Source of the DNA: JAVVPL01 sp036655775
Lineage (GTDB): Bacteria; Bacteroidota; Bacteroidia; Bacteroidales; P3
Assembly: GCA_036655775.1 (NCBI GenBank)
Contig: JAVVPL010000007.1
Coordinates: forward strand, 1 to 34,409
Direction: 5' to 3'
Length of the DNA: 34,409 bases
In this document: positions 1 to 7,903 of the stretch, piece by piece
How the letters are laid out: the number at the start of each line of letters is the position of its first letter
Position numbering within the stretch: position 1 is the stretch's first letter
Program-made: the position numbers and the translations under genes
Notes under the pieces: generated by a model
The model's input: the letters and a program-made list of their open reading frames with translations, nothing else
What the model was told of the DNA's origin: nothing
Database searches by the model: none

Positions 1-14
1 ATTTTTTAATTTTA

Positions 15-45
15 TTTGGTATTTCAAATTTTATTTGTACATTTG
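15..45 (+). promoter_or_regulatory. Bacteroidota-type promoter of the ABC/GntR/barrel module
   Basis: TTTG at 15-18 and TACATTTG at 38-45 are separated by 19 nt, matching the Bacteroidota consensus TTTG-N19-21-TAnnTTTG. Transcription should begin about 5-7 nt after the box, near 50, leaving a leader of about 56 nt before the ATG at 107. No other box of this quality precedes the next three genes, so it probably drives all four. Confidence 0.75.
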
Positions 46-52
46 CAGCGTA

Positions 53-76
53 TTGGTTCACTAGTACACTAATCAA
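53..76. promoter_or_regulatory. candidate operator for the GntR regulator
   Basis: Just downstream of the predicted transcription start lie TTGGTT (53-58) and AATCAA (71-76). They form an imperfect dyad (5 of 6 pairs) with a 12-nt spacer. Inside it CACTA occurs twice as a direct repeat 8 bp apart (59-63 and 67-71), and TAGT-AC-ACTA (62-71) is a perfect small dyad. YtrA-type GntR repressors commonly bind dyads at their own operon promoter. The position fits, but the sequence evidence is weak. Confidence 0.2.
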
Positions 77-106
77 ATATATACACACAACATAATATAA
101 ATAAAA

Positions 107-940
107 ATGATTGAAATTCAAAATGTTTGCTTCGGATACGGGAAGTATGCCAATGTGTTTAACGGAATCTCCATGCAATTAAAAGCAGGGAATATTTATG
201 GTTTATTAGGAGAAAATGGCGTAGGAAAAACCACTTTTTTACGATTAGTTTCAGGTTTGTTATTCCCTAAAGAAGGAAGTATTCGAGTGAACGGCTTTGA
301 ACCAAAAAAACGAAAAGCTGATTTTTTAAAAGATATTTTTTACGTGCCCGAAACTTTTGTTGCCCCTAAACTAAGCTGCAACGAATACGCCTCAACAAGA
401 GGTGTTTTTTATCCACACTATAATGCGGAACAATTTCACACTTATCTTCATGAATTTGGCGTAGAAGCAAACAAGAAAATTGCAGAATGTTCGCATGGAC
501 AACAGAAAAAAATAATGATTGCTTTTGCTTTGGCTTGCAACACCCCCCTATTACTGATGGATGAACCTACCAATGGCCTAGACATTCCCTCCAAAGCAAG
601 TTTTAGAAAACTTATTGCACAAATTGCCACAGAAGATAAATGTATTGTAATTTCAACACATCAAGTGCGAGATTTGGAAAATTTAATTGATCCGATTGTA
701 ATTTTGGAATACAACCAAATTCTTTTGAATAACAGCCTGGAAGAGATCACTAAAAAATTAAAATTCGGAATACATGAAACTAAAAACGATCTCTGTCTCT
801 ATTCTGAACCTGCACTTGGAGGCTATTATATGGTAGAGATGAACCATGACGGAACCGAAAGCAAAGTAAACATCGAAATGTTGTTTAATGCCGCGATCCA
901 AAATAAAGATTTATTTAAAAAATTATTTTTAAATAAATAA
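107..940 (+). CDS. ABC transporter ATP-binding protein (YtrB-like)
   Basis: This 277-residue protein is the ATP-hydrolysing subunit of an ABC transporter. It shows Walker A (G35-E-N-G-V-G-K41-T), a divergent signature motif SHGQQ at 129-133 in place of LSGGQ, Walker B LLLMDEP at 148-154 with catalytic E153, a D-loop at L158-D159, and the switch histidine H185. The last 70 or so residues are a family-specific tail without a motif I recognise. The ATG lies in an A-rich context with no Shine-Dalgarno sequence, as is normal in Bacteroidota. The membrane partner starts 44 nt downstream, followed by a GntR regulator and an outer-membrane barrel. The substrate is unknown. YtrA-linked ABC systems often answer cell-envelope stress or antibiotics, but that role is inference here. 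The ATPase assignment itself is very secure. Confidence 0.95.
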   Translation: MIEIQNVCFGYGKYANVFNGISMQLKAGNIYGLLGENGVGKTTFLRLVSGLLFPKEGSIRVNGFEPKKRKADFLKDIFYVPETFVAPKLSCNEYASTRGVFYPHYNAEQFHTYLHEFGVEANKKIAECSHGQQKKIMIAFALACNTPLLLMDEPTNGLDIPSKASFRKLIAQIATEDKCIVISTHQVRDLENLIDPIVILEYNQILLNNSLEEITKKLKFGIHETKNDLCLYSEPALGGYYMVEMNHDGTESKVNIEMLFNAAIQNKDLFKKLFLNK

Positions 941-984
941 ACAATCAATTAAAAACGACTATTTATTTTTAATATTATTAACTC

Positions 985-1698
985 ATGAACACAATATTTA
1001 ATTTTTCGACTTTTTTTAAATTAGTAAAAACCGATCTGTATGCTTCGAGAAAAACATATTTAGTTATCTTTATTACCTTTATCTCTTATTTTGCTTTCCA
1101 TATTTGGCAAATTGAAGCAGGTCTCACGCACGGCTCTGCGGCTATTAGTTTATTATCGCCACTAGGGTGGCTGATTATTTGTATTGCACCTTTTCTTTTT
1201 TACAATAGATTATATGATAAGGTACAAGGTGTGGACTATATGATGTTGCCTGCCAATGCCGCTGAAAAATTTGCCGCTGCCATAGTACAAACGGCAATCT
1301 GTATTCCTCTTTTTACAATTATTATTACCCTTGGATTTGACTATATAATTTCATGGATTTATAAATTTGAACTATCGAATTTATTTGCCAATTTAGGAGT
1401 CGAGTACCTGGATTCCATTGCGATACAATCGCTTGCATTGTGGGCTTGTTTTTGGTTTAAAAAAAATAAAATACGCAATTTACTCCTTACTTTATGTATT
1501 TTTTCCATAGGTAGTTTTTTTGTTAGCACCCTTTCTCTTGCTATTTATATGCGTATTTTCACCGATCTAATTCAAACGAATACCTTGGACTATTTTCTTC
1601 TTTATTTTTCAGATCTATCGCATTGGTATATTTTTCTTATATTTCCTCTTTTCTTGTGGGGACTTTCATTTTACAAATTCACACGTCAACAATTATAA
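985..1698 (+). CDS. ABC-2-like membrane permease subunit
   Basis: This 237-residue, very hydrophobic protein has about six predicted transmembrane segments (roughly residues 24-42, 52-73, 97-120, 143-157, 164-190 and 212-231). It has no signal peptide and starts with a short cytoplasmic stretch rich in Lys and Arg. The sequence YMMLPANAAEKF after the second segment resembles the MLPAS-EK motif of small ABC permeases that Bacteroidota encode next to this kind of ATPase. It follows the ATPase by 44 nt and its stop codon is only 2 nt before the GntR start, so the two are probably translationally coupled. It most likely forms a homodimeric channel or mechanotransducing membrane partner for the ATPase. 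What it moves cannot be read from the sequence. Confidence 0.8.
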   Translation: MNTIFNFSTFFKLVKTDLYASRKTYLVIFITFISYFAFHIWQIEAGLTHGSAAISLLSPLGWLIICIAPFLFYNRLYDKVQGVDYMMLPANAAEKFAAAIVQTAICIPLFTIIITLGFDYIISWIYKFELSNLFANLGVEYLDSIAIQSLALWACFWFKKNKIRNLLLTLCIFSIGSFFVSTLSLAIYMRIFTDLIQTNTLDYFLLYFSDLSHWYIFLIFPLFLWGLSFYKFTRQQL

Positions 1699-1700
1699 TT

Positions 1701-2072
1701 ATGGAATTTAATCAAGATAAGCCTATTTATTTACAAATTACAAACTATATTTGTGAACAAATATTGAAACAGACTTGGCAAGAGAATGAACGAATACCTT
1801 CGGTGAGAAACTTGAGTGTCGACTTAGCTGTCAATCCAAATACAATTATGCGCGCTTACGAACAATTGGATAAATTTGAAATTATATTCAATAAAAGAGG
1901 TATTGGCTTTTTTGTTCAACCCAATGCGAACAAAAATATAAAAATCTTATATCGTAAAGAATTTCTAGAGGATGAACTCCCCTCCGTTTTTCAAAAAATG
2001 GAACTGCTTGAAATTTCGATGGACGAAATAGGTATACAATACAATATGTACCACCACCAATCTTCCCTCTAA
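1701..2072 (+). CDS. GntR-family transcriptional regulator, YtrA type
   Basis: This is a 123-residue DNA-binding protein. Residues 6-73 are a GntR winged helix: the run from PIYLQI, the recognition-helix region IPSVRNLSVDLAVNPNTIMRAYEQL, and the wing ending RGIGFFV. The remaining 50 residues are too short for an FadR or UTRA ligand domain, which is the hallmark of the YtrA subfamily. The ATG at 1701 was chosen because it begins the conserved domain and sits 2 nt after the permease stop; an upstream in-frame start at 1623 would run through the permease gene. It probably represses this transporter operon from the promoter at 15-45. Placing the regulator after the transporter genes, rather than first, is less common. 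Confidence 0.92.
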   Translation: MEFNQDKPIYLQITNYICEQILKQTWQENERIPSVRNLSVDLAVNPNTIMRAYEQLDKFEIIFNKRGIGFFVQPNANKNIKILYRKEFLEDELPSVFQKMELLEISMDEIGIQYNMYHHQSSL

Positions 2073-2079
2073 TTAATTT

Positions 2080-2103
2080 ACTAATTTTTTTACTAATTTT
2101 TTT
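2080..2103 (+). repeat. perfect 12-bp tandem repeat before the barrel gene
   Basis: The unit ACTAATTTTTTT occurs twice without interruption (2080-2091 and 2092-2103) and is followed by ACTT and the ATG at 2108. It fills the translation-initiation region between the GntR stop and the barrel gene. Each unit holds a seven-T run, so both slippage within the T runs and gain or loss of whole units are possible. Confidence 0.85.
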
Positions 2104-2107
2104 ACTT

Positions 2108-4600
2108 ATGAAAATTGTGTGTATGTTTAGTCTCTGTATCTTATTAGGTACAAGCTCCATTTTCGGACAAAATTCAGCAAAAATATCAGGTGTATTACAG
2201 GATAATACAAGCAAAGAAAAGCTTCTTTTTGCCAATATTGTACTTATCAAAGCCTCCGATTCTTCTCAAGTAAAAGGAATGTCGTCGGATGCCAACGGAA
2301 AATTTGTATTTGACAAACTTCCCAAAGGGAAATATTTAATTCGCATATCAACCCTTGGCTATCATCCTTATTTAAGTCCACTGGTGGAACTTAATACTAA
2401 AAATCAAACCGTAGATATGGGCACGCTTTATTTGCAAAGTAGTGCCACCGCTCTAGAGGGAGTAGTTGTATCGGCAAAAAAGTCTTTTATTGAACATTTA
2501 GCTGGGAAAATGGTTATGAATGTTGAAAACAATGCGCTTACAGCAGGAGATAATGCCTTAGAACTATTAAAAAAAATGCCTGGTGTTTTTATTGATAAAG
2601 AAGATGCCATTTCGCTAAATGGAAAGAAAGGGGTACTTGTTTTGATTGATGACAGGTCGACCCACTTATCAGGCAGCGAATTGGCGAATCTTCTCAAAAG
2701 CATGCCTAGTAGTACGATTGAAAAAGTAGAAACCATGGATAAACCCTCCTCTAAATATGATGCGGAGGGTGTGAGTGGAATTATCAATTTCAAAACGAAA
2801 AAAAATAATAACATCGGATTTAATGGTTCCTTAAACGCAGGCCTTGGCTATTCAGGCGATTTTCAACAAAATGCAGGATTAAATTTAAGTTATAGAGGCA
2901 AAAAAATTGGCCTCTCCTTAGCGGGTGATTATTACGGACAAAATTCAAAATCTGGCTATCAGCAAGAACAAGGATTTAGTGATGGCACCCTTATGATTAC
3001 CAATGCAGAGAAGGAGCATAAATGGTCACAGAAAGCAAATTATCAAGGAATTAATGCCAAAGCTTCTATCGATTATTTTATTAATGATCAACATACCTTA
3101 GGCCTTTCCTTTAGAGAGTCTGGAGGTTTTTTCAAAACAAAACAAGAGGATTTCACCCAAATATTTTCGCCTAGTAAAAGTATTGAAAAAATACAGCGAG
3201 CTTCATCTTATTCGGAAAATGGAACTTATTTAAGAAACCGAAACAATCTAAACACAAATTTAAATTATCAGTATATAATTGATACCAGTGCTCATCGAAA
3301 AGTATTGTATGTAGATGCTACTTGGTTACATAATGCAAATAAAACCGATGGAGGAAATACAATTCATTATTTTGCAAAATCCAATTACGATAGTCTTTTA
3401 CTTTTAGATGCATATACCTTACGTCAACCTATTATTTCCGATATTTTTTCTATTAAAGCTGATTACGAGCAAAGTTTTTCAACTAAAGCCAAACTAGAAG
3501 TAGGAGTCAAATATAGTTGGGTTCACAACAACAATGCCATTGTTTATTTTCAAGACGCTCTTTTGGACACTAGCCGCAGCAACGAATATATTTACAAGGA
3601 AAATATTGCCGCTTTTTATGGAATTTTCAACTATGATTTTACAGATAAAACCTCCATGCAACTGGGTATACGCGGAGAATATACGGCTTATAAGGGTTGG
3701 TCCAAAACCATAGACAGTACAAATTCAAATCAATATTTTGATTTGTTTCCAAACATCAATATTTCTCAGCAAATAGGGAGTAAACATCGTTTTGATTTAG
3801 GTTATCGCTACCGTTTGTCTCGGCCGTCATATACTTCTTTAAATCCTATTATAGTAAGAGAAAGTGCCAATGCTTTAAGAACAGGAAATCCGTATTTAAA
3901 GCCTATTTATTCGCATGGACTCAATTTAAATTATTCATTTAATTATATGATATTTGCCTCCATCGATTACACGCATTCCACTGGAAATATTGAATCTCTC
4001 ACCTATTTTGACAGCACCACCCTAATCACACAAGTGAGCCCTGTAAATGCAGGAAAATCGAATAATTTAAGTGCCTCTTTAAGTGCTCAATTTTATTTTT
4101 TCAAAGTATGGCAATTGAATCCCTATATTCAAGCTTCCTTTGGAGAAACCCAAATTAAATACAACAACAAAATGGAAATTCGACCTACTTTTAATGCTTT
4201 TGCATACATAAGTAATAATTTTGCTGTTACCAAAACATTTTCTTTACAACTTGATTTTTGGGGTTCTTTTCCTTCTAAATCTAGTTTTAGTGTAGATAAA
4301 GGACAATATTCCTTTGATTTCGGAGCTAAAAAAAGTTTCTTTGACAAAAAATTAACGATTTCTTTGAATGTCAATGATATTTTTAATACCTTCAATTATC
4401 GATCTGATAATCACTATCCCGATGGCAGTTATGAGAAAGGATCTTATTATTGGGCAAGTCGATCTGTTTTTGTGAGTGTACGCTACCAATTTGGCAATCA
4501 AAATCTACAAATGCGTCAAAGAAAAATAAATGAGTTGGAAGAAGCAGGACGTTTGGGTGGCAACGGAGGGGGCGGAAATGGGAAAGGAGGAGGAAAATAA
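2108..4600 (+). CDS. outer-membrane beta-barrel protein with carboxypeptidase-regulatory-like and plug-like domains
   Basis: The 830-residue protein has a signal peptide (residues 1-20, cut before Q21), a carboxypeptidase-regulatory-like beta-sandwich at about 25-115, a TonB-receptor-style plug at about 131-232 (ending GVSGIINFKTKK), and a long barrel region dominated by alternating aromatic and polar strands. The barrel appears to end at VFVSVRYQFG. A tail of about 30 residues follows, finishing in a Gly-rich run. This arrangement matches the Bacteroidota outer-membrane beta-barrel family related to TonB-dependent receptors. I see no obvious TonB box, so active uptake is uncertain. It lies 35 nt after the GntR gene and is probably co-transcribed with the ABC transporter, suggesting an inner- and outer-membrane pair. 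No substrate-binding lipoprotein of SusD type is nearby, which argues against a standard glycan-uptake locus. Confidence 0.88.
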   Translation: MKIVCMFSLCILLGTSSIFGQNSAKISGVLQDNTSKEKLLFANIVLIKASDSSQVKGMSSDANGKFVFDKLPKGKYLIRISTLGYHPYLSPLVELNTKNQTVDMGTLYLQSSATALEGVVVSAKKSFIEHLAGKMVMNVENNALTAGDNALELLKKMPGVFIDKEDAISLNGKKGVLVLIDDRSTHLSGSELANLLKSMPSSTIEKVETMDKPSSKYDAEGVSGIINFKTKKNNNIGFNGSLNAGLGYSGDFQQNAGLNLSYRGKKIGLSLAGDYYGQNSKSGYQQEQGFSDGTLMITNAEKEHKWSQKANYQGINAKASIDYFINDQHTLGLSFRESGGFFKTKQEDFTQIFSPSKSIEKIQRASSYSENGTYLRNRNNLNTNLNYQYIIDTSAHRKVLYVDATWLHNANKTDGGNTIHYFAKSNYDSLLLLDAYTLRQPIISDIFSIKADYEQSFSTKAKLEVGVKYSWVHNNNAIVYFQDALLDTSRSNEYIYKENIAAFYGIFNYDFTDKTSMQLGIRGEYTAYKGWSKTIDSTNSNQYFDLFPNINISQQIGSKHRFDLGYRYRLSRPSYTSLNPIIVRESANALRTGNPYLKPIYSHGLNLNYSFNYMIFASIDYTHSTGNIESLTYFDSTTLITQVSPVNAGKSNNLSASLSAQFYFFKVWQLNPYIQASFGETQIKYNNKMEIRPTFNAFAYISNNFAVTKTFSLQLDFWGSFPSKSSFSVDKGQYSFDFGAKKSFFDKKLTISLNVNDIFNTFNYRSDNHYPDGSYEKGSYYWASRSVFVSVRYQFGNQNLQMRQRKINELEEAGRLGGNGGGGNGKGGGK

Positions 4601-4618
4601 ATTGAATAGAAATTCTCT

Positions 4619-4649
4619 TTTGTTATTCCCTAAAAATTCCGTACTTTTG
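4619..4649 (+). promoter_or_regulatory. promoter abutting the hydrolase-thyA start codon
   Basis: TTTG at 4619-4622, a 19-nt spacer and TACTTTTG at 4642-4649 match the Bacteroidota consensus exactly. The box ends only 5 nt before the ATG at 4655. With initiation about 5-7 nt after the box, the mRNA would begin at or within a nucleotide or two of the start codon. Confidence 0.75.
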
Positions 4650-4654
4650 TTCCT

Positions 4655-5425
4655 ATGTTAACACTTACTTTCTTAGGTACAGGAACTTCCCAAGGGGTTC
4701 CTATCATTGGATGCGATTGCCAAGTATGCAACTCGCAAAATCATAAAGACAAACGTCTTCGGACCTCTGCCTTGATTCAATGGGACGAGCATACAATTAG
4801 CATTGATGCAGGTCCAGACTTTCGACAACAGATGCTTCGTGAAAATATTCAGAGACTCGATGCGATTTTGCTTACGCATGCACATCGCGATCACGTGGGC
4901 GGAATTGATGATGTACGTGCTTTTAATTACTATCAAAAAATGCCGATGCCTGTTTATGGAAATCCCTATACACTCAAAGGGCTTAAAGAAACAATTCCAT
5001 ACGCTTTTTGTGCAAATCCTTATCCAGGCGTGCCTGAATTTGAATTACACACTTTAGACAATCGGGAATTTAAAATTTTCGATCTTGAAATCCAACCTAT
5101 AGAAGTAATGCACTTTAAACTTCCCGTAAGTGCATATCGTATTGCCAATTTAGTATATATTACCGATGCCAATTATATTAGTACCCAATCGTTGGAACAA
5201 ATGAAAGGTTGTGAAACTTTAGTCATTAATGCGTTACGTAGAGAACCCCATATTTCGCATTTTACGCTTGCTCAAGCATTGGAAATTATTGCCATTTTAA
5301 AGCCTAAAAATACGTATTTAACCCATATTAGTCATGCTTTGGGCAAGCATGATGAAATAAATAAAACACTGCCAGCCAATGTAAGTTTAGCTTACGATGG
5401 CTTAAAAATAAATATAGCAAAATGA
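4655..5425 (+). CDS. MBL-fold metallo-hydrolase (PhnP-like)
   Basis: This 256-residue metallo-beta-lactamase-fold enzyme carries the metal-binding motif H75-A-H77-R-D79-H80. Probable further ligands are H153 (VMHF), D171 (TDAN) and H224 or H227. An N-terminal cluster C20, C22, C25 in GCDCQVC resembles the structural zinc site of PhnP-type phosphodiesterases. Hydrolysis of a small phosphodiester is therefore likely, but the true substrate is unknown. There is no signal peptide, so it acts in the cytoplasm. Its last codon and stop overlap the thyA start by 4 nt (ATGA), so the two are translationally coupled. There is no phn cluster nearby, which argues against a role in phosphonate breakdown. 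Confidence 0.9.
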   Translation: MLTLTFLGTGTSQGVPIIGCDCQVCNSQNHKDKRLRTSALIQWDEHTISIDAGPDFRQQMLRENIQRLDAILLTHAHRDHVGGIDDVRAFNYYQKMPMPVYGNPYTLKGLKETIPYAFCANPYPGVPEFELHTLDNREFKIFDLEIQPIEVMHFKLPVSAYRIANLVYITDANYISTQSLEQMKGCETLVINALRREPHISHFTLAQALEIIAILKPKNTYLTHISHALGKHDEINKTLPANVSLAYDGLKINIAK

Positions 5426-6216
5426 GGACTTATTTAGATTTATTAGATACCATTTTAACACAAGGAACCTTTAAAAGCGACCGTACAGGAACGGGGACTA
5501 TTAGTTATTTTGGATATCAAATGCGTTTTGATCTTTCCAAGGGATTTCCTTTACTCACCACGAAAAAATTACATACTCGCTCTATTATACATGAACTACT
5601 TTGGTTTTTGAAAGGCAGTACTAATATTGCGTATCTTAAAGAAAATAAAGTCAGCATTTGGGATGAATGGGCCGATGCTAATGGGGATTTGGGTCCTATT
5701 TATGGTCATCAATGGCGAAGTTGGGATACACCTAATGGAAACTCTATCGATCAAATTAGTCAAGTGATTGAACAAATTCAAAACAATCCCAATTCACGCA
5801 GACTATTGGTTTGCGCCTGGAATGTAGGTGAGATTGAGAAAATGGCACTTCCGCCCTGTCATATTTTATTTCAATTTTATGTTGCCGATGGAAAACTTTC
5901 CTGTCAACTTTATCAAAGAAGTGCAGATGTATTTTTGGGGGTACCTTTTAATATTGCCTCCTATGCTTTACTCACCGCAATGATTGCACAAGTTTGTCAT
6001 TTGCAAGTAGGTGAATTTATTCACACCCTAGGCGATGCCCATCTATATAGTAATCACTTGGAGCAAACTCGTTTGCAATTAAGTAGAGAGCCTCGAAAGC
6101 TCCCTACTTTACAACTCAATCCTGCCATTACCAATATTTTTGATTTTACCATCGAGGATATTAAAATTGAAGGATACGATCCACTTCCTCATATCAAGGC
6201 AAGTATTGCGGTATAA
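5422..6216 (+). CDS. thyA: thymidylate synthase
   Basis: ThyA converts dUMP to dTMP using methylene-tetrahydrofolate. The 264 residues equal the length of the Escherichia coli enzyme, and key positions fall at the same numbers: R21, E58, R126-R127, nucleophile C146 in PPCH, R166 and D169 in the QRSAD phosphate and substrate site, and N177. The ORF is intact. Translation starts at an ATG overlapping the stop of the upstream hydrolase. The usual bacterial partner folA (dihydrofolate reductase) is not next to it; the next gene converges from the other strand 62 nt away. The overlap with the hydrolase suggests that both come from the promoter at 4619-4649. Confidence 0.98.
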   Translation: MRTYLDLLDTILTQGTFKSDRTGTGTISYFGYQMRFDLSKGFPLLTTKKLHTRSIIHELLWFLKGSTNIAYLKENKVSIWDEWADANGDLGPIYGHQWRSWDTPNGNSIDQISQVIEQIQNNPNSRRLLVCAWNVGEIEKMALPPCHILFQFYVADGKLSCQLYQRSADVFLGVPFNIASYALLTAMIAQVCHLQVGEFIHTLGDAHLYSNHLEQTRLQLSREPRKLPTLQLNPAITNIFDFTIEDIKIEGYDPLPHIKASIAV

Positions 6217-6278
6217 GCCTCAAAAGACATTTTAACGTCAATTATTTTAAATTTCAAAAAATGTTTTTTAAATAAAAC

Positions 6279-7043
6279 CTATACGTCTTTTTTATAAAAC
6301 ACCGAAGAAGAAGCTTGAGCCGTGGGCATAATTACCATATCATTGATATTTACATGAGAGGGAAGTTCTACGCAATACATAATGGCATCGGCAATATCAG
6401 CAGCTTGCAGAGGCTCAAAACCTTTGTATACGGCCGATGCACGTTGGGCATCTCCCTTAAAACGCACCTTAGAAAATTCCGTTTCAACAGCACCTGGACA
6501 AATTTGCGTAACCTTAATTCCATAAGGTAGTAAATCCATCCGCATGCCTTTACTAATTGCATTCACCGCATGTTTGGTTCCACAGTACACATTGCCATTC
6601 AAATAAGCTTCTTTCCCTGCAATGGATCCCATATTTACAATATGCCCTTTTTTATTTTTTATCATCCAGGGACTAATGACTCTAGTTACATAAAGTAATC
6701 CTTTTACATTTGTATCAATCATTCGCTCCCAATCATCTACAACGCCTTCTTGCAAAGGATTTAAACCCACAGCCAAACCTGCATTATTTACTAAGACATC
6801 TATTTTTTGCCAAGTTTCAGGCAAATTGCCTAAATTGGTGTCGACCTCGGCTTTACTTCTCACATCAAACACTAGCGGAAGCACTTCAATAGCAAATTTT
6901 TTTCGCAATGCTTCACTTAAACTAAGTAATTTTTCACTCCTACGTCCTGTAAGAATTAGATTGTATTTTTTACTTGCAAATCTTTGAGCAAGTGCTTCTC
7001 CAATTCCTGAAGTAGCCCCCGTAATTAAAGCTATTTTTCCCAT
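6279..7043 (-). CDS. short-chain dehydrogenase/reductase (YdfG-like SDR)
   Basis: A 254-residue classical SDR. The cofactor motif TGATSGIG is at residues 8-15, NNAG at 86-89, and the catalytic residues are S140, Y153 and K157 (YCGTK). The pair R34-R35 after the second beta strand favours NADP(H) over NAD(H). Overall it resembles the YdfG group, which oxidises serine, threonine or 3-hydroxy acids, but the substrate cannot be fixed from sequence alone. It is cytoplasmic. It follows the TauE/SafE-type permease by 11 nt on the same strand and is probably co-transcribed with it. The 3' end converges with thyA. Confidence 0.92.
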   Translation of the reverse strand: MGKIALITGATSGIGEALAQRFASKKYNLILTGRRSEKLLSLSEALRKKFAIEVLPLVFDVRSKAEVDTNLGNLPETWQKIDVLVNNAGLAVGLNPLQEGVVDDWERMIDTNVKGLLYVTRVISPWMIKNKKGHIVNMGSIAGKEAYLNGNVYCGTKHAVNAISKGMRMDLLPYGIKVTQICPGAVETEFSKVRFKGDAQRASAVYKGFEPLQAADIADAIMYCVELPSHVNINDMVIMPTAQASSSVFYKKDV

Positions 7044-7054
7044 TCTATTTATTT

Positions 7055-7837
7055 TTATAATTTAAAATCAAATAAAGTACGTAAATCGAAAAGACCCGAA
7101 TAATGCACCGTAAAAATGGCTAAAATGATAATCATCAACCAACGCATAAATCCCACCCCTTTATGCACCGAAAGTCGTGAGGCAAAAAAAGCACCAATTA
7201 CATTGCCTATTGCATGGACAAAACCATAGGCGTAATTAACATTTCCATTCCACATAAAAACAATTAAAGTAAAAGGAATAAAAATAAAAACCAGTACATT
7301 TTTCAAGGCGGTTGCTTTGATTAAATCGAACCCAATCATGCCTACCAATGCGGCCAATAAAAGATAGCCTAAACCCACATAGATAAACCCACCATAGAAA
7401 CCTATTGCCAAAAACACAAGCACCGTTTTCCAATTCAATTTTTTTGCTAATAATTTAGGGCTCCCATTTTCCCATAATTGAGGTTTGAAAATCATCATAA
7501 GCATCATCAGAAACAAAACCAAACCAATGGCTCGTTCAAAAATAATTTGTTCAACACCCACGGCAAATAATGCCCCTAACACACTTCCAATTCCTAAAAA
7601 AACACCCAAAGAGAGTGCTTTTTTCACATCTACCATTTTGTGCTTTATATAATATACCGAGGAAGTTAAGGTTTGAAATAAAATAGGAATACGATTGGTT
7701 CCATTGGCCATCGCAGGCGGCATACCCAAAAACATAAAAAGAGAAAGCGAAATAACACTTCCTCCTCCTGCCAAGGTATTGATAAAGCCAACCAGTAATC
7801 CCGATCCCATAAGCAGAAAGGCTATAGTCCAAGTCAT
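7055..7837 (-). CDS. sulfite exporter TauE/SafE family membrane protein (TSUP)
   Basis: This 260-residue polytopic membrane protein has seven or eight hydrophobic segments. Near its N-terminus it carries the family-typical GFINTLAGGGS, and a matching half-repeat begins around GFYGGFIYVGLG. TSUP proteins move sulfite, organosulfonates or other small anions; the substrate here is unknown. I place the start at the ATG at 7837. The TTG at 7855, which would add six residues, lies inside the -7 promoter box at 7853-7860 and would not be in the mRNA. The downstream SDR gene is 11 nt away, so a two-gene operon is likely. Confidence 0.9.
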   Translation of the reverse strand: MTWTIAFLLMGSGLLVGFINTLAGGGSVISLSLFMFLGMPPAMANGTNRIPILFQTLTSSVYYIKHKMVDVKKALSLGVFLGIGSVLGALFAVGVEQIIFERAIGLVLFLMMLMMIFKPQLWENGSPKLLAKKLNWKTVLVFLAIGFYGGFIYVGLGYLLLAALVGMIGFDLIKATALKNVLVFIFIPFTLIVFMWNGNVNYAYGFVHAIGNVIGAFFASRLSVHKGVGFMRWLMIIILAIFTVHYSGLFDLRTLFDFKL

Positions 7838-7852
7838 AGTTCTATTTTTTTG

Positions 7853-7860
7853 CAAAATTA
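7853..7860 (-). promoter_or_regulatory. -7 box of the TSUP-SDR operon
   Basis: The minus strand reads TAATTTTG (7860 to 7853), fitting TAnnTTTG. It predicts a start of transcription near 7848 and an 11-nt leader. I see no good TTTG 19-21 nt upstream, so the -33 half is weak. Confidence 0.5.
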
Positions 7861-7891
7861 CAATTTATTTTAAGAATCTTAAAACTTTATG

Positions 7892-7899
7892 TACTTTTG
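7892..7899 (+). promoter_or_regulatory. -7 box upstream of the PepSY-like gene
   Basis: TACTTTTG fits TAnnTTTG on the plus strand, back to back with the TSUP box 31 bp away. A convincing -33 TTTG is missing. If active, it makes a leader of about 170 nt before the gene at 8075. Confidence 0.4.
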
Positions 7900-7903
7900 T
7901 AAA

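Noticed and set aside
1888..2250. 120-codon reading frame on the minus strand across the GntR end and barrel start
   Set aside because: It overlaps two well-supported genes, and its product has no recognisable motif; it is a shadow frame.
6240..6275. AAAAAATGTTTTTT hairpin between thyA and the SDR gene as a two-way terminator
   Set aside because: The stem is only A-T pairs with a 2-nt loop, and such matches are expected by chance in this AT-rich gap.
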